Shown here piece by piece: positions 28,228 through 37,921 of a stretch of 47,791 bases of DNA. The translations under genes and the position numbers were made by a program. Under the pieces are notes generated by a model that had not been told where the DNA came from, searched no databases, and worked only from the letters and a program-made list of their open reading frames with translations. This stretch comes from an uncultured Flavobacteriaceae bacterium (GTDB lineage: Bacteria > Bacteroidota > Bacteroidia > Flavobacteriales > Flavobacteriaceae), in NCBI GenBank assembly GCA_947501845.1, contig CANMXP010000029.1:1-47791 (forward strand). Reading direction: 5' to 3'. The stretch's first letter is position 1. The number at the start of each line of letters is the position of its first letter.

Positions 28228-28453
28228 AAACAGGCTTCCCGTTTAGTTAAAAAAATACTATTTGTCCATTTTTTATACCAATTTAATAAAACTTCAATAC
28301 GTATTTTGATATAACTAGTTAATCAAAATATGGCATTCTATAATATGTTTGGTCTGGTGCTTTGAACAATAAGTCCATGCTAAAAGAACGCAACTACGCC
28401 CTTTATTTGTAAAATTAAAGATACTTTTATGATATAAATTAAAGCCTTATAGT

Positions 28454-28480
28454 TTTGATACAAATTCGTCTTAAGGTTTG
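28454..28480 (+). promoter_or_regulatory. weak promoter candidate ahead of the intergenic terminator
   Basis: TTTG (28454-28457) and AAGGTTTG (28473-28480) resemble a -33/-7 pair, but spacing is only 15 bases and the first -7 base is off. If real it would start a transcript of about 85 bases ending at the terminator at 28535-28572. Confidence 0.25.
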
Positions 28481-28534
28481 TTTATACAGTGAATAGTAGT
28501 TAGTTTATATTAAGTTAGTTTGAATTAGTTTAGT

Positions 28535-28572
28535 TTAAAAAGGGTATGTTTTAAAACGTACCCTTTTTTTTT
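28535..28572. terminator. strong intrinsic terminator between HTCS and susC
   Basis: AAAAGGGTATGTTTT and AAAACGTACCCTTTT pair at 14 of 15 positions (one G-T wobble) with almost no loop, followed by a T run. It works on paper for transcripts from either side. It lies about 310 bases after the HTCS stop and ~120 before the susC ATG, so it may end the HTCS message or a small RNA between them. Confidence 0.75.
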
Positions 28573-28604
28573 GAATTGAATGTTGTTTTGAAAAGTACGA
28601 ACGA

Positions 28605-28665
28605 TTTCCCCCTTCTTTTTTTACTAATATCCCCCTAGATTCATTGTAGTGGCGTTTTAGCTTTA
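28605..28665 (+). promoter_or_regulatory. susC promoter with candidate HTCS direct-repeat operator
   Basis: TTTCCCCCT (28605-28613) and TATCCCCCT (28628-28636) are near-identical direct repeats 23 bases apart, about two helical turns, as expected for an AraC-type dimer. A -7-like TAGCTTTA is at 28658-28665, and the nearer repeat falls where a -33 box should be, with no TTTG there. This fits an activator-dependent promoter starting about 23 bases before the susC ATG. Binding by the neighbouring HTCS is inference. Confidence 0.5.
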
Positions 28666-28693
28666 CCACTTATTAACAAACTAAAATTTAAAA

Positions 28694-31600
28694 ATGAAAA
28701 AAAGAATTACTAAATCGACTAGATGGTATTGTTTTGTAGCAGTACTCTATCTATTTTGTACACATGTCGTATTGGCTCAAGAGCAAAGTATTTCTGGTAC
28801 TGTTTTAGATGAAAACAATGTCGGAATTCCTGGAGTGAATATTCTGGTACAAGGAACCAATAAGGGAGCAGTGTCAGATTTTGACGGGAAGTTTAAAATA
28901 AATGCCTCCTCAGGAAGTACACTGGTCTTTTCATATTTGGGATATAAAACACAAAGTCTTGTTTTGGGGAGTAGAACAACAATTACTGTAACAATGGTTG
29001 CAGATGTGGAACTATTGGATGAATTGGTTGTTGTAGGATACGGTGCCCGAAAAAAATCTGATTTGACAGGTTCTGTGTCAACAGTAAAAGGAGAGTCGTT
29101 AACCGTGGCTCCAATGGCTAACCTTTCAGCTGGACTTTCAGGTAAATTAACAGGGGTAGTATCTTCTCAACAAACAGGGCTACCTGGTTTTGATAATACC
29201 ACAATTAGAGTAAGAGGTACGAGTACATTAAATAATAATAGTGCACTTATTATTGTTGATGGCGTAGAAAGACCTTTAGGAAGAATTAACCCTAACGAAA
29301 TTGAAAGTGTTACGGTGCTTAAAGATGCTGCTTCAGCAGCTATATATGGTGCAAGAGCAGCGAATGGTGTTATTTTGGTAACAACCAAAAGAGGTGGAAA
29401 CCGTAAAGCAACCTTTAATTTCTCAACAAGCTATGGTATACAAACCATATTGAATTCTCCACAAATGATGAATTCTTTACAGTTTGCTACTCATTTTAAT
29501 GAGGCTCAATTAAATTCTAATCCTAATTTAGACCCATCGGGTTTAAGGTTTTCACCACAAGATATTGAGGATATTAGAAATGGTTTAATACCAGATACAA
29601 ATTGGTATGATGAGGTAGTGCAAAATAATGCACCTATATTACAACATAATCTAACGATTGATGGAGGCAATGAAAAAACAGGTTATTTCCTTTCTTTTGG
29701 ACATTTAGATCAAGAGGGGCTTTATAAAAGTTCTAGCTTTAAATCATACAGTATTCGTTCTAATATAGACACAAAAATTGGTGAAAACTTAACCATTGGT
29801 TTAGATGTAGTAGGTAGATTGGAAGAAACCACAAATAGTGCCTTTGAAGGTTTGAATGATGACCCTACCAGAACAGATTTTGCTACATGGTCAATATTTG
29901 CAGCTGTAGGTAATGGTATTCCAACATTTGCACCTTATGTTGATGGTGATGGAGACGGAGAAGTTGATGACCTAGGTTTTGATGGAAAAATAGACTCTGC
30001 TATTGGTCGTGCAAATCATTCAGGGCTTTACGAAAGAAGTAACAATGTATTTCAAAGTGCATTAAACTTAAAGTATGATATTCCATTTTTAGAAGGACTT
30101 TTTGCTAAAGCAAGATACTCATATGATGCATCATTTAACAACAAAAGAGCTTTTAAAACACCGTTTACTTATTACCAACCAACCAGCGCAGGATTTAGCG
30201 TTGCCGAAAGTGCACCATCGCCTTCATTAACAGAAAACAGAGGAACTTGGAACCAAAGAACAGCACAATTTAGCTTGGGCTATGATAAAGAGTTTGGAAA
30301 AAATAAAATTGGGGCACTATTATTATATGAGCAAGTTGAAATAACCTCAAGTAACTTAGGAGCATTCCGCGATGGGTTCTTAGGAACAGCTATCGACCAA
30401 TTCATTGCAGGATCCGAGGAAAATGCATCTAATAGTGGATCGGCCAGAGAACGAGCTAGGATAGGATATGTAGGTAGGGTTAATTACGATAGGGCTGGTA
30501 AATACTTATTTCAGGCTAATTTTAGATATGATGGCTCACATAGATTCGCTAAATCTAATCGATTTGGTTTCTTTCCAGCCGTTAGTGCAGGATGGAGAAT
30601 TTCGAAAGAAGACTTTTTTCCTCAAGATGGGGCTATTAGTAACTTAAAGCTAAGAGCTTCTTGGGGTAAGTCTGGTAATGATAGATTAAGAAACGGTGAT
30701 TTTCAATATTTATCTCAATTTGATATCAAACCTTCTGTGTCTGCTTTAGGAGGAAGCACTAGAACAGGAATAAGCGAATCGATCCTATCTAATCAATCAG
30801 TAACATGGGAAGAGGCCGTAGGGTCTAATATCGGGTTTGAATTAGGTCTATTAAACAACAAAATAGGTTTCGAATTTGATTATTTTACTAAAGACACAAA
30901 AGATATTCTAATAGCGGCCACTGGTAACACACCAGATACTTTTGCTGGACGTTTGCCTGAGTTAAACCTTGGAGAAACAAAAAGTAATGGTATTGAAGCC
31001 GAAGTTAGATATTCGGATAATTTTGGAGACTTTAGTTTAAATACATCTGCTAATGTTACTTATGCAACTAGTGAGGTTGTTAATATAGCTGAAGCCGAAA
31101 ATGTTAATCCTTGGTATAAGCTTACAGGACAGCCAATAGGTGTAGAGCGTGGTTTGGTTGCACTTGGTCTTTTCCAATCTAGGGAAGAGTTAGATAATTC
31201 TCCAAGGCAAGATCAGGATGACGTCAATCCAAATTCTACACTGTTTCCAGGAGATATAAAATATCAAGATGTCAATGGAGATGGTGTTATTGATGGAGAC
31301 GATAGAACCATTATTGGTAAAAGTGATCTTCCAGAAGTGGTTTTTGGCTTTAATCTAAATATGCAATACAAAGGTTTTGGGCTTGTAGCAAATTTCCAAG
31401 GAGCTACAGGGTTTACAAGATACATTGAATATGTGCCTTTTTCGGTTGAATCCAATTCCAGAGCAGCATTGGTAGACTCATGGAGACCAGGTAATGAAGG
31501 TGCAAGATTTCCACGATTAACAGTAGGAGGTACAGCAAATAACAGTTTAAGATCTAGCTTTTGGCTAAACGATGTTACTTATTTCAGGTTAAGAAATGTA

Positions 31601-31792
31601 CAGTTGTCGTATACATTGCCAAGTACAGCGCTTGAATCTGTAGGAATCGATAGTGTTAGACTACATTTATCTAGTACAAATCTATTTACTTTAACAAACG
31701 TAAAAGATGTAGATCCAGAAGGGCCTTCAACAGAACGTCCTTATTACCCACAAATGAAGTCTACTACGTTTGGCGTTAACATAACCTTTTAA
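28694..31792 (+). CDS. susC: SusC/RagA-family TonB-dependent outer-membrane transporter
   Basis: A 1032-aa TonB-linked porin that imports oligosaccharides together with its SusD lid. Signal peptide to about VVLA/Q (29). Then a carboxypeptidase-regulatory-like domain (ISGTVLDENNVGIPGVNILV, ~32-110), the SusC TonB-region hallmark LLDELVVVGYGARKKSDLTG, and a plug domain with GARAANGVILVTTKRG. The 22-strand barrel ends in ...STTFGVNITF with terminal Phe. It has no N-terminal STN domain, so it does not signal through an anti-sigma factor, in line with HTCS control. DVNGDGVIDGDDR is the usual Ca-like loop of the family. susD begins 11 bases after its end. The transported glycan is inferred only from the locus. 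Confidence 0.97.
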   Translation: MKKRITKSTRWYCFVAVLYLFCTHVVLAQEQSISGTVLDENNVGIPGVNILVQGTNKGAVSDFDGKFKINASSGSTLVFSYLGYKTQSLVLGSRTTITVTMVADVELLDELVVVGYGARKKSDLTGSVSTVKGESLTVAPMANLSAGLSGKLTGVVSSQQTGLPGFDNTTIRVRGTSTLNNNSALIIVDGVERPLGRINPNEIESVTVLKDAASAAIYGARAANGVILVTTKRGGNRKATFNFSTSYGIQTILNSPQMMNSLQFATHFNEAQLNSNPNLDPSGLRFSPQDIEDIRNGLIPDTNWYDEVVQNNAPILQHNLTIDGGNEKTGYFLSFGHLDQEGLYKSSSFKSYSIRSNIDTKIGENLTIGLDVVGRLEETTNSAFEGLNDDPTRTDFATWSIFAAVGNGIPTFAPYVDGDGDGEVDDLGFDGKIDSAIGRANHSGLYERSNNVFQSALNLKYDIPFLEGLFAKARYSYDASFNNKRAFKTPFTYYQPTSAGFSVAESAPSPSLTENRGTWNQRTAQFSLGYDKEFGKNKIGALLLYEQVEITSSNLGAFRDGFLGTAIDQFIAGSEENASNSGSARERARIGYVGRVNYDRAGKYLFQANFRYDGSHRFAKSNRFGFFPAVSAGWRISKEDFFPQDGAISNLKLRASWGKSGNDRLRNGDFQYLSQFDIKPSVSALGGSTRTGISESILSNQSVTWEEAVGSNIGFELGLLNNKIGFEFDYFTKDTKDILIAATGNTPDTFAGRLPELNLGETKSNGIEAEVRYSDNFGDFSLNTSANVTYATSEVVNIAEAENVNPWYKLTGQPIGVERGLVALGLFQSREELDNSPRQDQDDVNPNSTLFPGDIKYQDVNGDGVIDGDDRTIIGKSDLPEVVFGFNLNMQYKGFGLVANFQGATGFTRYIEYVPFSVESNSRAALVDSWRPGNEGARFPRLTVGGTANNSLRSSFWLNDVTYFRLRNVQLSYTLPSTALESVGIDSVRLHLSSTNLFTLTNVKDVDPEGPSTERPYYPQMKSTTFGVNITF

Positions 31793-31803
31793 AATAAACA
31801 ATA

Positions 31804-33513
31804 ATGAGAAAGATAAACATATTAATAGTCGTTTTTTGCCTGTTTTCAATAGTAGGCTGTCATGACGATCTTGATGTAGAAAACAAGTCTGGGATTAGTT
31901 CTGATGCCGTTTTTTCAGACGAAGGATTAGTAGAAGCGTTCCTTTACACACTCTACTCGTATACAGGAGTAGATTATATGCGAGGTATAGGTGAGATAGG
32001 TAGTGATGGAGGTTCTAACCGCCTTTATAACAACACATTCCATTTGGCTTCGATTACAGATGAAGCTAGGGCAAAAAGTGGTTGGGTAGGAGCGAATAGA
32101 AATGTTGCGCCAGGGAATATATCTCCAACTAATAATGCAGGTTTAGAGCCCAATTTTTGGAGAAATTGCTATAGAGGTATCAGAGAGTGCAGTACGATGG
32201 TAGAAGGACTGAAGGATTCAAGCTTGGAAGCAACATTTGTAAGTCAAATGAGTGCAGAAGCCAGATGGTTAAGAGCTATGCTTTATTTCGAATTGGTGAG
32301 AAGATATGGTGGCGTGCCATTAATTACTGCACCACAAGGTATAGATGACGATTTATTAGTATCTCGTGCTACTGCTGATGAGGTATACGATTTTATTTTT
32401 TCAGAGTTAGAAGCAGCAGCAGCAGATTTGCCATCTGTTAATGATGGTGCTGCAAGAGATCGAGCTAATAAAGAAGGAGCTTGGGCACTAAACGGGAGAG
32501 CTATGCTGTATGCAGAAAGATGGGCACAATCTGCAACACTTTCTAAAAGAGTTATTGATGCTGGTATGGAATTATCTCCAGATTATAATGCCTTGTTTAG
32601 ATCATATGGAGGCGACCCAGAAATACTTTTTGAAGTGCGTGTTGAAGTGGGGACTTTTGCTCATGGCTTAGATAAATGGAACTGGCCACTAGGTTATAGA
32701 AGTGAAGCAGGTGGACAAACAAATCCAACACAAGAGTTTGTAGATTCCTATGAGACTACCGATGGGTTACCTATTAGCGATCCGCTTTCTATTTATGATC
32801 CTAACGACCCTTATGCAAATAGAGATCCTAGATTTGCAGCTTCAGTTGGTTTTCATGGAAACCCTTGGGGTTTAGCGCCAAAAACAGGGATAGACAGACT
32901 GGATATCGAATTTATTATTGGTAGAGATGGATTGAGGAATCCAAACGATGGAAATGATACGCAAACGGGGTATTACCTTAAAAAATTCATGGATCCATCT
33001 TTAGGGCAAGATCCAGATAGAGGAGCTAGTAAGACATCTTTCAAGCACTTAAGGTTTGGAGAGGTATTACTAAACTATGCTGAAGCTAAAAACGAAGCAG
33101 ATGGTCCAGATCAAAGTGTGCATGACGCGATCAATGAAATTAGAAGTAGACCAAGTGTGAATATGCCAAATATTCCAGCTGGTTTGGATAAAGATGAAAT
33201 GCGAGAAAGAATTCGTCAGGAAAGAAAAATTGAGCTGGCTTTTGAAACACATCGTTGGTATGATTTGATTAGATGGAGAATAGCTGAAGACGTTTTAAAT
33301 GGTAAACAGTTCCATGGCATGAGAATAACTAGAACAACTCCTGTACCAGACCCGTATGAGGCTGAGTACGATCCTGCAAATTTAGTTTACGACCCTACAT
33401 TTGTTGTAAGTACTACGGTACCTCAGGTGTTTTTACCACATTTTTATTTGATGCCTATCCCTCAATCGGAAATTGATAAAAATGTAAATTTAACTCAAAA
33501 CCCAGGATACTAA
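31804..33513 (+). CDS. susD: SusD/RagB-family surface glycan-binding lipoprotein
   Basis: A 569-aa lipoprotein with lipobox IVGC (Cys19) followed by acidic residues (CHDDLD), a surface-export type of sequence. The family features are present: an N-terminal tetratricopeptide-like helical part with AEARWLRAMLYFELVRRYG, the mid stretch LRFGEVLLNYAEAKNEA, and the ending RQERKIELAFETHRWYDLIRW ... PIPQSEIDKNVNLTQNPGY. It pairs with SusC 11 bases upstream to form the lidded uptake complex. A strong terminator follows, so the susCD message ends here. Confidence 0.97.
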   Translation: MRKINILIVVFCLFSIVGCHDDLDVENKSGISSDAVFSDEGLVEAFLYTLYSYTGVDYMRGIGEIGSDGGSNRLYNNTFHLASITDEARAKSGWVGANRNVAPGNISPTNNAGLEPNFWRNCYRGIRECSTMVEGLKDSSLEATFVSQMSAEARWLRAMLYFELVRRYGGVPLITAPQGIDDDLLVSRATADEVYDFIFSELEAAAADLPSVNDGAARDRANKEGAWALNGRAMLYAERWAQSATLSKRVIDAGMELSPDYNALFRSYGGDPEILFEVRVEVGTFAHGLDKWNWPLGYRSEAGGQTNPTQEFVDSYETTDGLPISDPLSIYDPNDPYANRDPRFAASVGFHGNPWGLAPKTGIDRLDIEFIIGRDGLRNPNDGNDTQTGYYLKKFMDPSLGQDPDRGASKTSFKHLRFGEVLLNYAEAKNEADGPDQSVHDAINEIRSRPSVNMPNIPAGLDKDEMRERIRQERKIELAFETHRWYDLIRWRIAEDVLNGKQFHGMRITRTTPVPDPYEAEYDPANLVYDPTFVVSTTVPQVFLPHFYLMPIPQSEIDKNVNLTQNPGY

Positions 33514-33521
33514 ATAATCTT

Positions 33522-33565
33522 AAAGGCACATAATATTATCATAAGATATTATGTGCCTTTTATTT
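33522..33565 (+). terminator. intrinsic terminator of the susCD transcript
   Basis: Perfect 15-bp arms AAAGGCACATAATAT (33522-33536) and ATATTATGTGCCTTT (33546-33560), with a 9-base loop, are followed by T-rich sequence. It lies 9 bases after the SusD stop. The high expression expected of susCD is thereby separated from the downstream enzyme genes. Confidence 0.9.
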
Positions 33566-33680
33566 AAATAATATTTTTTTATTAAATCGACTAGAGAAAG
33601 CTTATTGGCGATGTTATAGAAACTAAAGCTATTCTAGATAAGCATAATACTCTATTGAAAAACTTCTATTAAAATTTGAT

Positions 33681-34907
33681 ATGAAATTTAAACAATCAAA
33701 GCACCCTTTTTATATATTATTACTAATCTGTATTGTAATAGTTGGGTGCATACAATCAGGAAAAGCTAACCAAAAAAAACAGAAGTTACAGCAAGAGAAA
33801 AGTTTTACGATAGAGGATCAAATTTTAGCAGCTGAAAAAAACTATAAATTACTGGTTAATAATGCAAGAAAGGCAAATAATATTCCAAGATCACTAGAAA
33901 AAAATGCCATTAAATGGATTCATAATGGTTTTGATTGGACAGAAGGCTTTTTTCCAGGTTCGCTTTGGTATATATATGAGCTAACTAATAATGAGAAATG
34001 GAAAAAAGAAGCTTTATATTTTCAAGAGTTAAATTTTGACGATCGTTTTGCTTCTAGTCACGATTTAGGTTTTGTTTTTCAGTGTTCTTATGGTAATTCA
34101 TTTCGGTTAACAAAAGCAGAACAAAATAAAACAGCTCTAATTGATGCATCCAATGCTTTAATTGGTCGTTTTAATGAAGCAGTTGGTTGTATTAAATCAT
34201 GGGATGTAGATAGTGGATGGCAGCAACAAAGAGGTTGGCAATACCCCGTAATAATTGATAATATGATGAACTTAGAGTTATTGTTTGAAACGTCTCTGCT
34301 AACAGGTGAAGATAAATATAAAGACGTAGCTATTTCACATGCCAATACCACATTAAAAAAACACTTTAGAGAAGATAACAGTTCGTACCATGTCGTAGAT
34401 TACGATTCTATTACTGGAGTTCTAAGGTCTAAACAAACTGCACAAGGGCATGCTCATAATTCTTCTTGGGCTAGAGGTCAGGCCTGGGGACTTTATGGAT
34501 TTACAGTTTGCTATCGTTACACTAAAAAGCCTGAGTATCTCACTCAAGCTAAAAAAATTGCAGATTATATTTTAAGTAATTCCACAGTTGCAAAAGAAAA
34601 TATTCCTTATTGGGATTATAATGCTCCTAATATACCAAATGAACCAAAAGATGTTTCGGCGGCAACAATTACAGCATCTGCTTTAATTGAATTAAGTCAA
34701 TATGCCGATAAGAAATATCTCGATAAAGCAAAAAGTATTATTGAAACATTATCAACAGATGAATATTTTGCAAAACCAGGAACCAATGGGAATTTTTTGC
34801 TTAAACATAGTGTAGGAAGTATACCTCATGGGGCAGAAATTGATGTTCCGTTAAATTATGCAGATTATTATTATTTGGAGTCTCTAGTAAGACTAAGGAA
34901 GTTATAG
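33681..34907 (+). CDS. GH88-family unsaturated glucuronyl/galacturonyl hydrolase
   Basis: A 408-aa lipoprotein (lipobox VVGC-like, Cys23, no acidic residues after it, so probably periplasm-facing). The (alpha/alpha)6 barrel of GH88 is recognisable: WTEGFFPGSLWYIYEL, HDLGFVF with D128, IIDNMMNLELLF with D193, and the hallmark SSWARGQAWGLYGF. D128 and D193 correspond to the two catalytic aspartates of unsaturated glucuronyl hydrolases. The enzyme hydrates the 4,5 double bond left by polysaccharide lyases and releases the uronate. Its presence implies that a lyase acts on the PUL's substrate, fitting the two beta-helix genes downstream. It follows the susCD terminator and needs its own promoter. 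Confidence 0.9.
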   Translation: MKFKQSKHPFYILLLICIVIVGCIQSGKANQKKQKLQQEKSFTIEDQILAAEKNYKLLVNNARKANNIPRSLEKNAIKWIHNGFDWTEGFFPGSLWYIYELTNNEKWKKEALYFQELNFDDRFASSHDLGFVFQCSYGNSFRLTKAEQNKTALIDASNALIGRFNEAVGCIKSWDVDSGWQQQRGWQYPVIIDNMMNLELLFETSLLTGEDKYKDVAISHANTTLKKHFREDNSSYHVVDYDSITGVLRSKQTAQGHAHNSSWARGQAWGLYGFTVCYRYTKKPEYLTQAKKIADYILSNSTVAKENIPYWDYNAPNIPNEPKDVSAATITASALIELSQYADKKYLDKAKSIIETLSTDEYFAKPGTNGNFLLKHSVGSIPHGAEIDVPLNYADYYYLESLVRLRKL

Positions 34908-35307
34908 ACATAGTATTAAATATTTATTTACAGAGGCTTATCTTGTTTGTGCCCCTAATGAATGTTGTAAAGACTGGAATAGTTTTAAAGAACTCTAAAA
35001 TATTTTAAAATATCTCAGATCGAAGGGATGAATGGCTGTGAAGATTCTGCAAAACGTTCAATAAATCAATAGATAGAACTTCGAAATATGATAGGTTCCA
35101 TTTCTATAACCCCAGAAACTATAGAAAAACCTATAAAGCCAAACAATTGTTTGCTTTGTATTATGCCTCAAGCCACGGATCAATCGATGTTAAAATTGCA
35201 ATGAATCCCAAACCTGATTTTGGAGTAAAGTTTAGTGAAAAGAAACTTGAAAAAACTTGTAACATAAAGATTTCTATGTAGTTTAATAATTTTAATTAAA
35301 AATAATT
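34908..35307. other. 400-base gap with possible coding remnant
   Basis: No intact gene. Between about 35050 and 35281 one plus frame stays open to a TAG, reading like protein (RFHFYNPRNYRKTYKAK ... NIKISM), but it follows a TGA and has no ATG near its start. It may be the decayed 3' end of an older gene, or chance in AT-rich DNA. I recognise no family and see no hairpin terminator. Confidence 0.3.
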
Positions 35308-37875
35308 TTGACAAACCTGACTTTAAAAGCGCAAACGGTATTTTTTTTAGCACTTATACTAACCTTAAGTAAAGTGGGAAAGCTAAATTCACAAGAAATC
35401 AATCCTTTAACCTTGTGGTACAATAGTCCAGCAGAAGAATGGATGGAAGCTTTGCCAATTGGAAACGGGAGTTTTGGAGCTATGATTTTTGGGCAACCAA
35501 AAAAAGAAACTATAAGATTAAATCATGATGAGTTTTGGTCTGGATATCCTAAAGATATTACAAACCCCAAGGCGCTTCAATATAAGGACCAGATAATTAA
35601 TTTAGTTGCCAATAGGCAATATACAAAGGCTAATGCCTTAATTAAGAATATGCAAGGCCCTTTTACACAGTCTTATCAGCCCCTTGGAGATCTTATACTG
35701 GAAATGAATCATACGAAAGCTGTTAGTAATTACAGGCGTACTTTAGATTTGTCCAAGTCTGTAGCCACAGTTAATTACACAACCAATGGAGCAGATTTTA
35801 AAAGAGAAATATTTTCAAGTTATCCTGATAAAGTCATAGTAATCAAACTATCTGCATTAAAAGGAGGGGAATTGGATTTTAACTTAAGTTTTACCTCTAA
35901 AGTAAAATATAAAACTGCAATAGAAAATGACGCCCTAGTATTAACAACAAAAGCAGCTAAACATGTAGAGCCAAATTATAGAACTGGGTTTGCCGATACT
36001 GCCGCTATTATATATGATGATTGGGATGGCGAGGGAATGGAAGCACAGGTGCGATTAAAAATAATTGCTCCCCATTCTAAAATAGCTAAAGTTGACAAGG
36101 CATTGAAAGTGATAGGAGGTACAGAGGCCACTATTATTTTATCAGGTGCTACAAGTTTTAATGGGCCTTTTAAATCTCCAGGCTTAGAAGGGAAAGATTA
36201 TGTGAAAATTGCTAAAAATGATTTAGATAAAGCATTAAAAAAGGGGGTTAAAAAGCTTAAAAAGAATCATCTCGAAGATTATCAAAATTTATTTAATAGA
36301 GTAGCAATTCGATTAGGAGATACCAATACAAATTATAAGAACCCCACCAACGAAAGGATTATAGCATTTAAAAAAAATCAAGATCCCTCTATGGTGGCTC
36401 TGTTGTTCCAGTATGGTAGATATTTGCTTATCTCTTCTTCTAGGCAAGGAGCTCAGGCAGCGAATCTTCAAGGTATATGGTCAGAAAAAGTGCGTCCGCC
36501 ATGGAGCAGCAATTTTACCCAGAATATTAATGTACAAATGAACTACTGGCCAGCTGAGGTTTGTAATCTTTCAGAGTTAACAAGCCCTTTAATGAACCTT
36601 ATTAAATCAAATGCAATAAAAGGACAGGGTGTAGCAAAAGCGAACTATGGTTTAGATGGATGGGTGTCTCATCACAATGGAGATATCTGGGCACATTGTG
36701 CTCCAGTAGGAGATTTTGGAACAGGAGCTCCAAGATGGGCTAATTGGGCATTTGGAGGTGTTTGGTATTCCAGTCACATTTATGAACATTTTCTTTTTAC
36801 AGGAGATGTTGAATTTCTTAAGGAATATTATCCAATTATGAAAGGTGCTGCAGAATTTGTTATAGGAATGCTGCATGAAAATAAAAATAAAAAACTCGAA
36901 ACAGGCTTTGGAACCTCACCAGAAAATGCCTTTATAGATCCAGAAACAGGGGAAGCTGTAGCTGTTTGTGCAGGACCAGCTTCAGATTTGGCCATGACAA
37001 ATGAGTTGCTAAACAATTGTTTAAAATCATGCGAAATTCTTAATGTTGACGAAGCATTTAGAAATAAGTTAAAAAGTATAATTCCAAAATTACAAGAATT
37101 TAGAATTAACAGTAATGCCATATTAATGGAGTGGAATGAAGATTTTAAAGAAACAGATTCAGAGCATAGGCATTTAAGTCATTTGTATGGCTTACACCCA
37201 GCAAACCAAATCAATGCCTGGGACACGCCAGAGTTATTTGCGGTCTCTAAAAATTCGCTTTTAAGACGCGGAGACGAAGCTACGGGGTGGTCTATGGGCT
37301 GGAAAACCAATATGTGGGCGCGAATGTTAGATGGCGATCATGCACATAAAATTATCAATAATATGTTTTCGCCTATATCATTTAAAGGTGTTGAATTTAC
37401 AGGAGGGGGGCTCTATACAAATATGCTTGATGCCCATCCGCCCTTTCAAATTGATGGGAATTTTGGTGTCACTGCGGGCATAGCAGAAATGTTGTTGCAA
37501 AGCCATAGTGGCGCGATCCATTTACTGCCAGCCTTACCTCAAAATTGGTCTGCAGGAGAAGTAAAAGGTTTAAAGGCACGGGGTAATTTTGAAGTAGATA
37601 TAGAATGGTTTGAAGGAAAATTAAAAACAGCTCTAATAAAACCGCTTATTGGAGGAGCATGTCGTATTCGTTCAGAATGGCCTTTACAAATTGATGGAGG
37701 CAAATTAGTAACAGAATTAGAGCATAATAACCATTTAATGCATACAACCAAGGTACCTAAACCTAGACTCTTAGGAATCACTCAGGTAAAATCAAGTCAT
37801 TTGAAAGGATATTACAGTTATAATGTAGTTACAGTGCCAAATAAGCCAATCAAAATTAGTTTGAAGGTTGAATAA
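35308..37875 (+). CDS. GH95-family alpha-L-fucosidase / alpha-L-galactosidase
   Basis: An 855-aa secreted enzyme starting at TTG: an in-frame TAA is 15 bases upstream, no ATG precedes the signal peptide, and the TTG gives a proper signal sequence ending LNSQ/E. GH95 is clear from [53 protein letters not shown] and [17 protein letters not shown]539 (SPEN) and D716 (DGNFG) match the catalytic general acid and its partner region in characterised members, with the Asn pair of NINVQMNYW for water activation. It removes terminal L-fucose, or L-galactose in some members. It begins the downstream enzyme run; 22 bases separate it from the beta-helix gene. Confidence 0.93.
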   Translation: MTNLTLKAQTVFFLALILTLSKVGKLNSQEINPLTLWYNSPAEEWMEALPIGNGSFGAMIFGQPKKETIRLNHDEFWSGYPKDITNPKALQYKDQIINLVANRQYTKANALIKNMQGPFTQSYQPLGDLILEMNHTKAVSNYRRTLDLSKSVATVNYTTNGADFKREIFSSYPDKVIVIKLSALKGGELDFNLSFTSKVKYKTAIENDALVLTTKAAKHVEPNYRTGFADTAAIIYDDWDGEGMEAQVRLKIIAPHSKIAKVDKALKVIGGTEATIILSGATSFNGPFKSPGLEGKDYVKIAKNDLDKALKKGVKKLKKNHLEDYQNLFNRVAIRLGDTNTNYKNPTNERIIAFKKNQDPSMVALLFQYGRYLLISSSRQGAQAANLQGIWSEKVRPPWSSNFTQNINVQMNYWPAEVCNLSELTSPLMNLIKSNAIKGQGVAKANYGLDGWVSHHNGDIWAHCAPVGDFGTGAPRWANWAFGGVWYSSHIYEHFLFTGDVEFLKEYYPIMKGAAEFVIGMLHENKNKKLETGFGTSPENAFIDPETGEAVAVCAGPASDLAMTNELLNNCLKSCEILNVDEAFRNKLKSIIPKLQEFRINSNAILMEWNEDFKETDSEHRHLSHLYGLHPANQINAWDTPELFAVSKNSLLRRGDEATGWSMGWKTNMWARMLDGDHAHKIINNMFSPISFKGVEFTGGGLYTNMLDAHPPFQIDGNFGVTAGIAEMLLQSHSGAIHLLPALPQNWSAGEVKGLKARGNFEVDIEWFEGKLKTALIKPLIGGACRIRSEWPLQIDGGKLVTELEHNNHLMHTTKVPKPRLLGITQVKSSHLKGYYSYNVVTVPNKPIKISLKVE

Positions 37876-37921
37876 TTGAAATAAACTTGTAATTTTAATG
37901 GAATTTAGATTAAGAATATCA

